Assembly (NCBI RefSeq): GCF_018380615.1
Contig: NZ_JAGYVZ010000015.1
Coordinates: 62,001-126,000 of the forward strand
DNA: 64,000 nucleotides
Reading direction: 5' to 3'
Origin: Flavobacterium psychroterrae
Lineage (GTDB): Bacteria; Bacteroidota; Bacteroidia; Flavobacteriales; Flavobacteriaceae
The notes below the pieces were generated by a model, which saw only the letters and a program-made list of their open reading frames with translations, made no database searches and was not told where the DNA came from. This document shows positions 34,847 through 43,952 of the stretch, one piece after another. The stretch's first letter is position 1, and every line of letters begins with the position of its first letter. Position numbers and translations under genes: made by a program.

Positions 34847-37636
34847 TTATGGATTAATTGTCCAGGAAACAAACCATTGCTGACCAATTGCCCCAGCTCC
34901 TATTACCTGAAGATAATCAGACCCGAAAAGATTTGTTGCTCCAACTTTAATTACTGATTTCAATTTTGTGAAAGCATAGTTTATCTGAGCATCAAGAACT
35001 GTATTTTCAGGAACCATACCATCTCCAAAAGAAGATTGCCATAAATATTCTGTATTCCATCTCACATTAACATTAAAACCTAAATTTTTAATCACTTTAG
35101 CATTTCCAAGAGACGCTTTAATTCTATGTTTTGGCGTGTTAAAACCTGCAATAAAACTTGGATCATCTTCCTGATTAAAATCAAATTGTGCATAATTATA
35201 ATTAGCACCTAATTCGAAATCTTTGTATATTTTTTTTGATAAACCAATTCCAAATCCTAATGAAGAAACCTGAGCCGTAGTGTTTGTATAAATTTGATAT
35301 ACTCTTCTGTCCCCAAAAGCTAAAGCCTGATACGTTTGCTGTACCGAAGGATTAGTTGAATCCGTTCCTACAGTTCCATAATATGGAGATATTACTCTCG
35401 ATGTATTCATAAAATCATTATAAATATTGTAATAAGCATTTAAATCGATAGATAAATCGTTTTGTACTACTGAGCGATATCCCACCTCAAAAGCCTGAAC
35501 CTGCTCTGGTTTTACTAATCCGATATTAGCCACTTTAAGATCAGCAGGATTAGCCGAAGCCGCAAACGCCTGAACCGAAGCTACTGTATAGGCATTGCGG
35601 TAAGCATTTTGACCAGACATCCCAATAGTTGCCGGCTGACCAGCAATAGTTTGTCCGGCAGCACTTACATTCACAGTTTCCTGAAAACGATCTAAATTTT
35701 CCGGAGCCGACCCAATTAATGCGAATGGCCCAAGATCTAAACCAATATACTGATCTTGTGTTGTTGGATTACGAAAACCTGTTTGATAAGACAATCTGAA
35801 GTTATGTCTTTTAGACTCTCCGGCAGAATACACAAACGAAACTCTTGGTGAAAGATTACCATCAAAGTTTTGGCTTTTATCGTAACGCAAAGACCCTGTG
35901 AATTTCAATCTGTCATCCATGAATTTTTTAGTCAACTGCCCGTAAGCTCCATATTCTCTATAACTAATTGGACCATCATAATCTGTAAAAATAGTTCCTT
36001 CAGAATCCATTACATATTCTCTCCATGAACCACCAACCTGAATTTCTGCCCATTTGATCATATCTCTAAAATTATAATTCACATCTGAATGATATAATTT
36101 AGAATGATCTATAAATTTTGCCCCCTGAGTTAAATCAGGATTAGAAATTACTGTTGCAAGCGCACTATTAAACTGAGCCGAACCTGGTTCGAATCTAGGC
36201 AATCCTTTTGACGCAGGAATAAACGAAAGTGGCGCAGGAAGCACATTGTAGTCAGCAAAATTTCTTGCAATTGCAGCAGACTCGTTTGCATTTGTTCCCA
36301 TAACAGCACCAGAAAACTGATAAGCTGTTGCGTAATTCGTAAACCATTCCTGATCAGATTTTGCAGCTCTGTTTACATTCCATGCAGCGAATCTCATATC
36401 ATATGAATTTCCCGCATCTTCATCTGTAGCATAAACTCTTGCAAAAAAGTTTTTACCTTTTACCTCAATTTTACCTTGCTGCATGGTAAAATCCTTCAAG
36501 GCATATCTGTTTGCTCCCTGATAGATTGTGCTTCCTAAACCAATTTTATATTGCAGGATAATTTCTGTTTCATCTGTTGGTTTTATATGAGCAGAAAAAT
36601 CAGCTTTTAAGTTTTTAACTTTATTATCTGTTAAGTCCTGTTCACGATATCCAGTTCTGCTAACTTGTCCCACATTTGGTATAAAAGTAGTTACCTCGTC
36701 ACCATAAATATTTAATCCGTCGTAATTTTGATTATTTGCATGACCTACAGAACCTCCGGTCATACTTCTTGTGTCGGCAGCAATCCATTCTGTTGCTTCC
36801 ATATATGTAAAGTTAGCCTTTAGTGCAAAATATTTTGTGAATGCTTTTGCAGCTCTTATTCCAAAATCATTATAATCATTAGTTCCGGCAGCTTTTTGAC
36901 TTGTTTGTCCATATTTGTAGTAAACACTAATTCCTTCATTCGTAAAAGGACTTTTACTGTTCATAAACAAAATACCATTAAAAGCATTTGCTCCGTAAAG
37001 TGCCGAAGAAGCACCCGGCAAAAGCTCCACATTAGCCACATCTATATCCGAAATTCCAATTAAATTTCCCAATACAAAGTTCAATGCCGGCGATGAATTA
37101 TCCATTCCGTCCACCAATTGCATAAAACGCGTATTCGCCACAGATGCAAAACCACGAGTATTAATGGATTTAAACGAAATACTGCTGGTATTAAAGTTCA
37201 CCTCTTTTAAATTCTCTAAACCATCATAAAAAGTTGGAGCAGTTGTATTCCTGATTTCCTGAATTCCCATTCTCTCAATTGTAACGGGCGATTCAATTAC
37301 TCTTTCAGGAGTTCTCGACGCAGAAACAACGATTTCATCCAGTTTTGTTTCTTCATCTTTTAAAATGACATTCACTTTTTGACTTGCAGATGTAACATTG
37401 ATCGTCTTAGATTCAAATCCTACCGCTGTTACTTTTAGCGTAAGCGGAAGTTTGACAGAAGTACTCAACTTAAATGTTCCGTCAAAGTCTGTTGAAGTAG
37501 CACTTCGATCTCCTACAACACTTACATTAGCACCGGGGATAGATTGTTTGTTACCATCAGTAACAGAACCAGTAATTGTATTCTGCGCAAAGGTTATTCC
37601 GCTAAAAAACAACATAATTAGTAAATATACTCTCAT
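34847..37636 (-). CDS. TonB-dependent outer-membrane receptor with carboxypeptidase-regulatory-like N-domain
   Basis: 929 aa. Signal peptide 1-18 (SGITFAQ). A carboxypeptidase-D-regulatory-like beta-sandwich (~20-100) has ITGSVTDGNKQSIPGANV and DFDGTFKL. A TonB-box-like LDEIVVSASRTPE follows, then a plug (~115-235) with NTRGFASVANTRFMQLVDGMD and LLPGASSALYGANAFNGIL. A 22-strand-type barrel ends IGQQWFVSWTINP. It imports a substrate with energy from TonB/ExbBD. The absence of a SusD partner and the SGNH lipoprotein downstream suggest a lipid or ester-containing ligand rather than a glycan; this is inference. Confidence 0.93.
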   Translation of the reverse strand: MRVYLLIMLFFSGITFAQNTITGSVTDGNKQSIPGANVSVVGDRSATSTDFDGTFKLSTSVKLPLTLKVTAVGFESKTINVTSASQKVNVILKDEETKLDEIVVSASRTPERVIESPVTIERMGIQEIRNTTAPTFYDGLENLKEVNFNTSSISFKSINTRGFASVANTRFMQLVDGMDNSSPALNFVLGNLIGISDIDVANVELLPGASSALYGANAFNGILFMNSKSPFTNEGISVYYKYGQTSQKAAGTNDYNDFGIRAAKAFTKYFALKANFTYMEATEWIAADTRSMTGGSVGHANNQNYDGLNIYGDEVTTFIPNVGQVSRTGYREQDLTDNKVKNLKADFSAHIKPTDETEIILQYKIGLGSTIYQGANRYALKDFTMQQGKIEVKGKNFFARVYATDEDAGNSYDMRFAAWNVNRAAKSDQEWFTNYATAYQFSGAVMGTNANESAAIARNFADYNVLPAPLSFIPASKGLPRFEPGSAQFNSALATVISNPDLTQGAKFIDHSKLYHSDVNYNFRDMIKWAEIQVGGSWREYVMDSEGTIFTDYDGPISYREYGAYGQLTKKFMDDRLKFTGSLRYDKSQNFDGNLSPRVSFVYSAGESKRHNFRLSYQTGFRNPTTQDQYIGLDLGPFALIGSAPENLDRFQETVNVSAAGQTIAGQPATIGMSGQNAYRNAYTVASVQAFAASANPADLKVANIGLVKPEQVQAFEVGYRSVVQNDLSIDLNAYYNIYNDFMNTSRVISPYYGTVGTDSTNPSVQQTYQALAFGDRRVYQIYTNTTAQVSSLGFGIGLSKKIYKDFELGANYNYAQFDFNQEDDPSFIAGFNTPKHRIKASLGNAKVIKNLGFNVNVRWNTEYLWQSSFGDGMVPENTVLDAQINYAFTKLKSVIKVGATNLFGSDYLQVIGAGAIGQQWFVSWTINP

Positions 37637-37887
37637 TTAGGTTTGTTTTTGGTTAGTTTATGTAGCCAAAATACAAATAATTTTGATATTAATAAAAAAA
37701 TGTTAAAAAAAATAAATATAATATATAAATTTAGTTACAATTTTAACTATTCATCAATTACTTTTATTAAATTAAAATCAAATATCAAAGTCCCAAAACA
37801 GTAAATACTATGCATACATATTATTTTTAACCAAAAAAATAAGGATTTAATAAAAATACATATCTAAGAAAAAAATATGACAATAAG

Positions 37888-37914
37888 AAAAGCGAGACGT
37901 GGAATATCGCTTTT
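37888..37914 (-). terminator. Second, weaker glmS terminator-like hairpin
   Basis: AAAAGCGA/TCGCTTTT with an 11-nt loop. It shares the AGCGAGA sequence with the main hairpin 50 bp nearer to glmS and looks like a decayed copy. Confidence 0.5.
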
Positions 37915-37963
37915 TTAACATTTAGCACTGATATATAAAAAGAAAATTGAAAAAATAAGGCAC

Positions 37964-37995
37964 AAAAAAAAGCGAGATTTACATCTCGCTTTTTT
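37964..37995 (-). terminator. Terminator of the glmS operon
   Basis: Stem AAAAAAGCGAGAT/ATCTCGCTTTTTT with a 4-nt loop, about 20 bp past the glmS stop. Confidence 0.88.
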
Positions 37996-38015
37996 CTTAT
38001 AATAATATAAAAATG

Positions 38016-39866
38016 TTACTCTACAGTAACTGATTTTGCTAAGTTACGCGGTTGATCTACATTACAACCTCTCATTACTGCTATATGATAAGACAATAAT
38101 TGTAAAGGTATTGTTGTGATTAACGGCGACAACGCATCTGAAGTTTCAGGAATCTCAATTACATAATCAGCTAACTCACGAACCTGAGTATCGCCTTTAG
38201 TAACCACAGCGATGATTTTACCGCTTCTTGATTTGATTTCCTGAATGTTACTTACAATTTTATCATAATGCCCTTGTTTAGGTGCAATAACGATAACGGG
38301 CATATGCTCATCTATCAAAGCAATTGGACCATGTTTCATTTCGGCAGCAGGATAACCTTCTGCATGAATATAAGAGATCTCTTTAAGTTTTAAAGCTCCT
38401 TCTAACGCCACCGGAAAATTATATCCACGACCTAAATACAAACAGTTTGGTGCATCTTTAAAAGTTGCAGCAATTTCTTTTGCTCTGTCGTTAGTTTCTA
38501 AAGCTTCCGCTACTTTTTCAGGAATTATTTCTAATTCTTGTAAATATCCATGAAAGTCAGTGTTTGACAAAGTTCCTTTTGCTTTACCTAATCGCAATGC
38601 GATCATGGTTAAAACGGTGATTTGAGTTGTAAATGCTTTTGTTGAAGCCACTCCAATTTCCGGACCTGCGTGTGTATAAGCACCAGCATGACTTTCTCTT
38701 GAAATAGAAGATCCAACCACATTACAAACACCAAAAACAAAGGCACCGTTTTCTTTCGCTAATTTAATAGCCGCCATTGTATCAGCCGTTTCTCCTGATT
38801 GAGAAATAGCGATAACAACGTCATCTTTATTTATAATTGGGTTTCTGTATCTAAACTCTGAAGCGTATTCAACTTCAACAGGAATACGGGTAAATTCTTC
38901 AAAAATATATTCTGCTACTAAACCTGCATGCCATGAAGTACCACAAGCTACTATTAAAATACGTTTTGCGTTTAAGAATTTTTCTAAATTATCCTCAACA
39001 CCTGCCATTTGAACAATTCCTTCATTAGCATGAAGTCTTCCTCTGTAAGTATCTTTAATAACACTTGGCTGTTCGTAGATTTCTTTTAGCATGAAGTGAT
39101 CGTAACCGCCTTTTTCAATTTGCTCCAAATTCATCTGAAGTTCCTGAATATAAGGATCTACTAAAGAGTCATCTTTAATTTTTCTGACTTTTAATGGTTT
39201 GTGCAATCTAATGTTTGCCATTTCACCATCTTCAAGATAAATTGCATTTGAAGTGTATTCAATAAAAGGCGAAGCATCTGAAGCAATAAAATATTCTCCT
39301 TCTCCAACACCAATTGCTAATGGGCTACCTAATCTTGCAGCAACAATTTCGTTAGGATTTTTTTTATCAAAAACTGCAATTGCATACGCTCCTACAACCT
39401 GATTTAAAGCAATCTGAACTGCTTTTCCTAATTTAATTCCTTCTTTTTTCTGAACTTCTTCAATAAGATTAATTAATACTTCAGTATCTGTATCTGATTT
39501 AAAAGTATACCCTCTTTTGATTAATTCCTCTTTAAGCGGTGCATAGTTTTCGATAATTCCGTTGTGAATAATCACTAATTCTCCGGAATTAGAAACATGC
39601 GGATGTGAGTTTACATCGTTTGGGACCCCGTGTGTTGCCCAACGTGTATGACCGATTCCTATAGTTCCGTTTGAAGTAAAGCCTTCTTTTGCCTTAGCTT
39701 CAAGATCCGAAACTTTACCTTTTGTTTTACAAAGTTTTATACCTGTTTCGACATCATATAACATGACTCCAGCACTATCATATCCTCTGTACTCAAGCCG
39801 CTTTAATCCTTTTATAATAATAGGATAAGCCTCTCTGTGACCTATATATCCAACAATTCCACACAT
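38016..39866 (-). CDS. glmS: Glutamine-fructose-6-phosphate aminotransferase (isomerizing)
   Basis: 616 aa. It makes glucosamine-6-phosphate from fructose-6-phosphate and glutamine, the entry to peptidoglycan and LPS amino sugars. The N-terminal Ntn glutaminase starts MCGIVGYIGHREA (Cys2 catalytic after Met removal) and has LEYRGYDSAG and GHTRWATHG. Two SIS isomerase domains follow, with CGTSWHAGL, ISQSGETADT, ASTKAFTTQ, LGRGYNFPVALEGALKLKE region, and the C-terminal NLAKSVTVE. It is the last gene of an operon with the DUF4270 lipoprotein 10 bp upstream. Confidence 0.98.
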   Translation of the reverse strand: MCGIVGYIGHREAYPIIIKGLKRLEYRGYDSAGVMLYDVETGIKLCKTKGKVSDLEAKAKEGFTSNGTIGIGHTRWATHGVPNDVNSHPHVSNSGELVIIHNGIIENYAPLKEELIKRGYTFKSDTDTEVLINLIEEVQKKEGIKLGKAVQIALNQVVGAYAIAVFDKKNPNEIVAARLGSPLAIGVGEGEYFIASDASPFIEYTSNAIYLEDGEMANIRLHKPLKVRKIKDDSLVDPYIQELQMNLEQIEKGGYDHFMLKEIYEQPSVIKDTYRGRLHANEGIVQMAGVEDNLEKFLNAKRILIVACGTSWHAGLVAEYIFEEFTRIPVEVEYASEFRYRNPIINKDDVVIAISQSGETADTMAAIKLAKENGAFVFGVCNVVGSSISRESHAGAYTHAGPEIGVASTKAFTTQITVLTMIALRLGKAKGTLSNTDFHGYLQELEIIPEKVAEALETNDRAKEIAATFKDAPNCLYLGRGYNFPVALEGALKLKEISYIHAEGYPAAEMKHGPIALIDEHMPVIVIAPKQGHYDKIVSNIQEIKSRSGKIIAVVTKGDTQVRELADYVIEIPETSDALSPLITTIPLQLLSYHIAVMRGCNVDQPRNLAKSVTVE

Positions 39867-39876
39867 ATATTATTTA

Positions 39877-41490
39877 TTAATTTGGTTTCGTGTAGTATAC
39901 TTGCAGTTGTAGTCTTTTAGCATAATTTGCATCGGTTGAAGGAATATTCGACCCAAACAATATTGTACCTAACGGACTCATAACCGAAGCTCTTGGCACA
40001 TCTGAAATCACGTCATTTTTAAGTTTTAATTTTCCTGAAGTTATTGTATTAATATCTCCTGTAACTACTAAACCTAATCTCACGTTTTTAACAGTTGCAT
40101 TTTTTATGATATTACGAATATGACTCGTTAATCTAATTTTGTACGTTGTACCTCTTTTTGTAGTTGCATCTACATTAATTATCCCGCTATATACAACCTT
40201 AGTCATTTTAGTATCAGCAGTTATGCTTGAACTTCCATCTGCGGTATAATCTACAATTGGCAGATTATTATCTAAATCATATAAGTAAACTCTTTTTGGC
40301 TCATAAGCAGGTTTCATATTATCTGAATCGATAGAAAAAATTAAATTCGCTTCATTAACCAACCACTTTTCACTTCTTATTTGTTCTAGTTGAGCACCAA
40401 AACCACTTAATTCAATTACAGCAAGCGATCCTTGACCTCCTTTTAAATAAAGTCTTTCATCTCCTGCGGTTTTGTTAGCACTTTTAACTGCAGTGTCATA
40501 AGTAACGTTTTTATTCTCCTGAAGTAATCCAGCCTGGGCACCTGTTAAATTAATTACTATTGACTTATCTTCTGTAGCATCACCATCAGTTGTTGCCGCC
40601 GTTTTCGCTTTATACTTTATTGTTATTTTAGCATTACCCGCCTTTGCAAAATCTAATAATGCCATATTTGTAGGGCTGCCGCCTGATTTTTCCACTTTGA
40701 AATACAATCCTCTAAAATATTCCTGAAAAACAGTTGAAGATGAAAGTTTTGAAGCATCAGCTTTTAGAACTTTATCCAGGAAAAACGTTTTATTTAAATT
40801 CAGGCGCATTTCCGGAGCCACTCTTGTAGTAACATCTTTACCAGCATCATCTTTAGTGATATCTACAATTTCTGCAGCACTAAAAAAGAATTGTTCATTT
40901 TGTAATGGATTTACATCATCATTAAGTAAAACCCCTTTGCTTGCATCTGCATTAAAATTAATGTCATCAGAATCCGGTGAATCCTGATTTGTATAATACA
41001 ATTGTGCAAATTGAGAACCTCCATCAATAAAAGAACTACGCATTTGAACTTTAGATTCGTAAACACTCAATTTAAGTTTACCATTAACATCCCCATATAT
41101 AGAATCTAATGCATAAGTGCGGCTTCCGTCAGCATTTGTAGCAGTTACATGACTAAAATAAGGAACGCTAAGCACTACGCTTTCTATTGATGTTACTTCA
41201 CCAACAGTTGGCGCATAAGAAGACAAAGAAACCTGACTTACAAAATTCGATGTTGTTGTTCCGAAAACCGGATTATCAAAAATACCTAAACCATTAAGTG
41301 TTAATCCGTTTGACTGCACTGGAGTTACTTCCTGATTATAAGCTAAAACGTCATATTTTTCAGATTCAAGTCCAAAATGATCGTCACCGATCAAACCATC
41401 ACCAATCGCATTAAAATCTTTGTCGCAAGAATATAAAAGAACAACTGTTGCAACTAATAGAATTTTCTTAATAAAAGAAGTATTATACAT
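39877..41490 (-). CDS. DUF4270 domain lipoprotein
   Basis: 537 aa. The lipoprotein signal ends LLYSCDKDF (Cys22). The body shows the DUF4270 features: GLIGDDHFGLESEKYDV, VTPVQSNGLTLNGLGIFDNPVFG, and the C-terminal YAKRLQLQVYYTKPN. DUF4270 proteins are outer-membrane-associated beta-rich lipoproteins of Bacteroidota with no proven function. The order short starch-synthase-like gene, DUF4270, glmS, with panC-panD divergent, recurs in the phylum, which hints at a cell-envelope role. It lies 21 bp after the upstream gene. Confidence 0.85.
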   Translation of the reverse strand: MYNTSFIKKILLVATVVLLYSCDKDFNAIGDGLIGDDHFGLESEKYDVLAYNQEVTPVQSNGLTLNGLGIFDNPVFGTTTSNFVSQVSLSSYAPTVGEVTSIESVVLSVPYFSHVTATNADGSRTYALDSIYGDVNGKLKLSVYESKVQMRSSFIDGGSQFAQLYYTNQDSPDSDDINFNADASKGVLLNDDVNPLQNEQFFFSAAEIVDITKDDAGKDVTTRVAPEMRLNLNKTFFLDKVLKADASKLSSSTVFQEYFRGLYFKVEKSGGSPTNMALLDFAKAGNAKITIKYKAKTAATTDGDATEDKSIVINLTGAQAGLLQENKNVTYDTAVKSANKTAGDERLYLKGGQGSLAVIELSGFGAQLEQIRSEKWLVNEANLIFSIDSDNMKPAYEPKRVYLYDLDNNLPIVDYTADGSSSITADTKMTKVVYSGIINVDATTKRGTTYKIRLTSHIRNIIKNATVKNVRLGLVVTGDINTITSGKLKLKNDVISDVPRASVMSPLGTILFGSNIPSTDANYAKRLQLQVYYTKPN

Positions 41491-41511
41491 GTTTAATAAT
41501 AAAGTTAAAAT

Positions 41512-42318
41512 TTAAAGACCCATCGTTTTATAGAAATTGGTATACGCTTCTGCGAATCCATCTTTCCCGGCGAAAGGTAAAAAAGGTTTTCCTGAAGATT
41601 CTATAAATTTTGTTAAACTTGGGGATACGTTTTCAGATGCAATAATTACTGCATCAGAGTGTAATATGCTAGCCTTTAGAACGTTTTCGTAATTTGGTGT
41701 TTCTAAATCAGAGATTGCTTCATGCGGAACTCCGTCAAATTTCACCTTATTTATCATTTCTAAATCTAAATTTTCATCAAAAGATTGCCCGTAAACAGAG
41801 GTTACAATTTTAGTTTCAGAAAATAAAGCTTCATTTTTATAGTAATGCTTCATGTAGATTGGCAGCATTGCAGCCAGCCAGCCATGAACGTGAATGATAT
41901 CCGGAACCCAGTTTAGTTTTTTCACCGTCTCCACAACTCCTTTAGCAAAAAATATCGCTCTTTCGTCATTATCCGGATAAAGAACACCTTCTTCGTCAGC
42001 AAAAGTTGCTTTACGTTTAAAATATTCATCGTTATCAATAAAATAAACCTGAATTCTTTCTTTAGGAATTGAAGCTACCTTGATAATCAATGGCATATCT
42101 AAATCATTCACTACCAAATTCATTCCTGAAAGTCTAATAACTTCATGTAATTGGTGTCTTCTTTCGTTGATATTTCCATATCTTGGCATGAAAATTCTTA
42201 TCTGACCTCCTTGATCGTTGATCATTTTGGGAACGTCATAAGACATTAAAGAAACCTCATTTTCAGCCAAATAAGGCACGACTTCAGATGATACATATAA
42301 TATCCTCTTATCTTTCAT
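41512..42318 (-). CDS. Glycogen/starch synthase-like protein, catalytic N-domain only
   Basis: 268 aa. It matches the N-terminal starch-synthase catalytic domain (GT5): ILYVSSEVVPYLAENEVSLM, IRIFMPRYGNINERRH, VYFIDNDEYFKR, and WVPDIIHVHGWLAAMLPIYMK region. Full GlgA is ~470-500 aa. Here the C-terminal GT-B half with the ADP-glucose site is missing, and the KxGGL loop is replaced by LAENEVSLMSYD. A stop and a DUF4270 gene follow with normal spacing, so this looks like the native form and not a truncation. Catalysis as glycogen synthase is therefore doubtful. First gene of the glmS operon, with a promoter at 42357. Confidence 0.85.
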   Translation of the reverse strand: MKDKRILYVSSEVVPYLAENEVSLMSYDVPKMINDQGGQIRIFMPRYGNINERRHQLHEVIRLSGMNLVVNDLDMPLIIKVASIPKERIQVYFIDNDEYFKRKATFADEEGVLYPDNDERAIFFAKGVVETVKKLNWVPDIIHVHGWLAAMLPIYMKHYYKNEALFSETKIVTSVYGQSFDENLDLEMINKVKFDGVPHEAISDLETPNYENVLKASILHSDAVIIASENVSPSLTKFIESSGKPFLPFAGKDGFAEAYTNFYKTMGL

Positions 42319-42356
42319 AATAGTATTTTACTTAATTTTTGGTAATAAAAACGTTG

Positions 42357-42364
42357 CAAAATTA
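42357..42364 (-). promoter_or_regulatory. -7 element of the glmS operon
   Basis: CAAAATTA on the plus strand is TAATTTTG on the minus strand, matching TAnnTTTG. It lies ~40 bp before the ATG at 42318 and is back-to-back with the panC box. Confidence 0.5.
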
Positions 42365-42395
42365 CAAAAATTTATGCAGTTTATAACTAATATAT

Positions 42396-42403
42396 TATGT
42401 TTG
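42396..42403 (+). promoter_or_regulatory. -7 element of panC-panD, fixing the panC start
   Basis: TATGTTTG matches TAnnTTTG. It includes the ATG of the longer panC frame (42397). Transcription would begin after that codon, which supports translation from the ATG at 42427. Confidence 0.55.
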
Positions 42404-42426
42404 CACTAAATTTTAATAATACTGCC

Positions 42427-43275
42427 ATGCATATTTTCTACAGTAAAGTAGCTTTGATAGCCTATTTGAAAACTATCAAAACGGCAAATTCAACTATAGG
42501 ATTTGTACCAACAATGGGCGCTTTACACCAAGGTCATCTGGCGTTAATGCAAAGATCAATCAAGGAAAACGACGATACGGTAGTAAGTATTTTTGTCAAT
42601 CCCACGCAATTTAACAATCCCGAAGATCTCGAAAAATATCCAAGAACACTTGACGAAGACGTAAAAAAAATGCGCAATTTAAGTGACAAAATCATTTTAT
42701 ATGCACCAACTGTAGATGATATTTACGAAGGACATACGGTTTCACAGCCCTTTGATTTTGATGGATTAGAAAATCAAATGGAAGGAAAATTCAGACCCGG
42801 ACACTTTAATGGTGTTGGCACCATCGTAAAAAGGCTATTTGAAATTGTAACTCCTACAAATGCTTATTTTGGAGAAAAAGATTTCCAGCAATTGCAAATT
42901 GTTAAAAAAATGGTCGAAAAAGCCCACTTACCGGTTAATGTTGTAGGCTGTCCCATTTTTAGGGAAGACAATCAGCTGGCAATGAGTTCAAGAAATGAAC
43001 GCTTAACCCCGGAAGAAAGAAAAGAAGCAGCTATAATATATAAGGTATTAACCGAGGCAAAAGAAATATTCCAAACCAAGACTCCTGAAGAAACGATCAA
43101 ATTCGTAGAAAATTCCTTCAAAGACAACGAGAGATTTGACCTTGAATATTTCGTTATTGCTGATGAATCTACATTATCACCTATTGATCATAAAAGTAAA
43201 GACAAAAACTACCGTGCATTTATCGCAGTATTTGTTAATTCTATAAGGTTGATTGATACCATTTCATTAAATTAA
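42427..43275 (+). CDS. panC: Pantoate-beta-alanine ligase
   Basis: 282 aa from the ATG at 42427. It forms pantothenate from pantoate, beta-alanine and ATP. Motifs seen: IGFVPTMGALHQGHLALM (the HxGH nucleotide site), VVSIFVNPTQFNNPEDLEKYPRT region, GKFRPGHFNGVGTIV, FGEKDFQQLQIV and the KMSKS-equivalent AMSSRNERL. An in-frame ATG at 42397 would add ten residues, but a promoter box overlaps it and PanC proteins start near here. It is followed by panD after 14 bp, so the two steps of pantothenate assembly are co-transcribed. Confidence 0.96.
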   Translation: MHIFYSKVALIAYLKTIKTANSTIGFVPTMGALHQGHLALMQRSIKENDDTVVSIFVNPTQFNNPEDLEKYPRTLDEDVKKMRNLSDKIILYAPTVDDIYEGHTVSQPFDFDGLENQMEGKFRPGHFNGVGTIVKRLFEIVTPTNAYFGEKDFQQLQIVKKMVEKAHLPVNVVGCPIFREDNQLAMSSRNERLTPEERKEAAIIYKVLTEAKEIFQTKTPEETIKFVENSFKDNERFDLEYFVIADESTLSPIDHKSKDKNYRAFIAVFVNSIRLIDTISLN

Positions 43276-43289
43276 TTTACCTTTGCAAC

Positions 43290-43640
43290 ATGCAAATTCA
43301 AGTTATAAAATCTAAAATTCATCGTGTTAAAGTAACCGGAGCTGATTTAAATTATATTGGCAGTATTACTATTGATGAAACTTTACTGAAAGCCTCAAAT
43401 ATTATTGAAGGTGAAAAAGTATCTATTGTAAACATTAATAATGGAGAACGTTTTGAAACTTACGCCATTAAAGGAGAAAAAAATTCAGGTGAAATCACAC
43501 TGAATGGTCCTGCAGCCAGAAAAGTTCAGAAAGATGATATTATCATCATCATATCCTATGCAACTCTGGAATTTGAAGAAGCTAAAACCTTCAAGCCGTG
43601 GATTATTTTTCCTAATGAAAATGATAATTCATTAACCTAA
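43290..43640 (+). CDS. panD: Aspartate 1-decarboxylase proenzyme
   Basis: 116 aa. It makes beta-alanine from aspartate. The self-cleavage Gly-Ser pair is in LNYIGSITID (Gly24-Ser25), where Ser becomes the pyruvoyl group. Also seen are KIHRVKVTGADL, NGERFETY, and the C-terminal half with GPAARKVQKDDIIIIISYA region. Size and order fit bacterial PanD. It is directly downstream of panC. Confidence 0.97.
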   Translation: MQIQVIKSKIHRVKVTGADLNYIGSITIDETLLKASNIIEGEKVSIVNINNGERFETYAIKGEKNSGEITLNGPAARKVQKDDIIIIISYATLEFEEAKTFKPWIIFPNENDNSLT

Positions 43641-43940
43641 GTTTTCCTTTTACACTTTATCTTACTACCGTTTGTCAAAATTATATTTGAACAAACAGGC
43701 TTGCTTTTGCCGAATAAATATCGCGCAAAATCGCAAAGAAAATGTATGTAAACTTGGCGGCTTTGCGACTTCGCGCGATTTTTTTTTAGCCGTAATTATC
43801 TGGGAAAAACTTAACTTAATGACATTGAGATTTTAGTATTCGTGCTAAACTTCATTGCTTTTTTTAAATTCCTACATAAACAAAAAAGCAAATAAAGTAT
43901 TATATTGCTACACTATTTCAATACTTTTTAATTCACTGAA
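43641..43940. other. 300-bp intergenic region after panD
   Basis: No gene. It holds the strong inverted repeat at 43721-43787, and presumably the promoter of the esterase-fold gene. Nothing else is recognised. Confidence 0.55.
43721..43787 (+). repeat. TCGCGC-type inverted repeat ending in a T-run
   Basis: Left arm TCGCGCAAAATCGCAAAG (43721-43738) and right arm CTTTGCGACTTCGCGCGA (43761-43778) match at 15 of 18 positions. Nine Ts then follow. It can act as a terminator for panC-panD, but it also shares CTTTGCG and GCGCGATT with 48592-48620 and so may be a dispersed element. Confidence 0.75.
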
Positions 43941-43952
43941 ATGCCCCAAATC

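Larger units (their letters stand above)
37637..38015. other. 379-bp intergenic region, TonB receptor promoter and glmS terminators
   Basis: Very AT-rich, no gene. It holds two hairpins after glmS (37888-37914 and 37964-37995) and, by position, the promoter of the TonB receptor gene. No clean -7 box was recognised. Confidence 0.55.

Noticed and set aside
41512..42318. Frameshifted glycogen synthase
   Set aside because: The downstream sequence after the stop is a normal DUF4270 gene 21 bp away, with no leftover GT-B C-terminal half in any frame.
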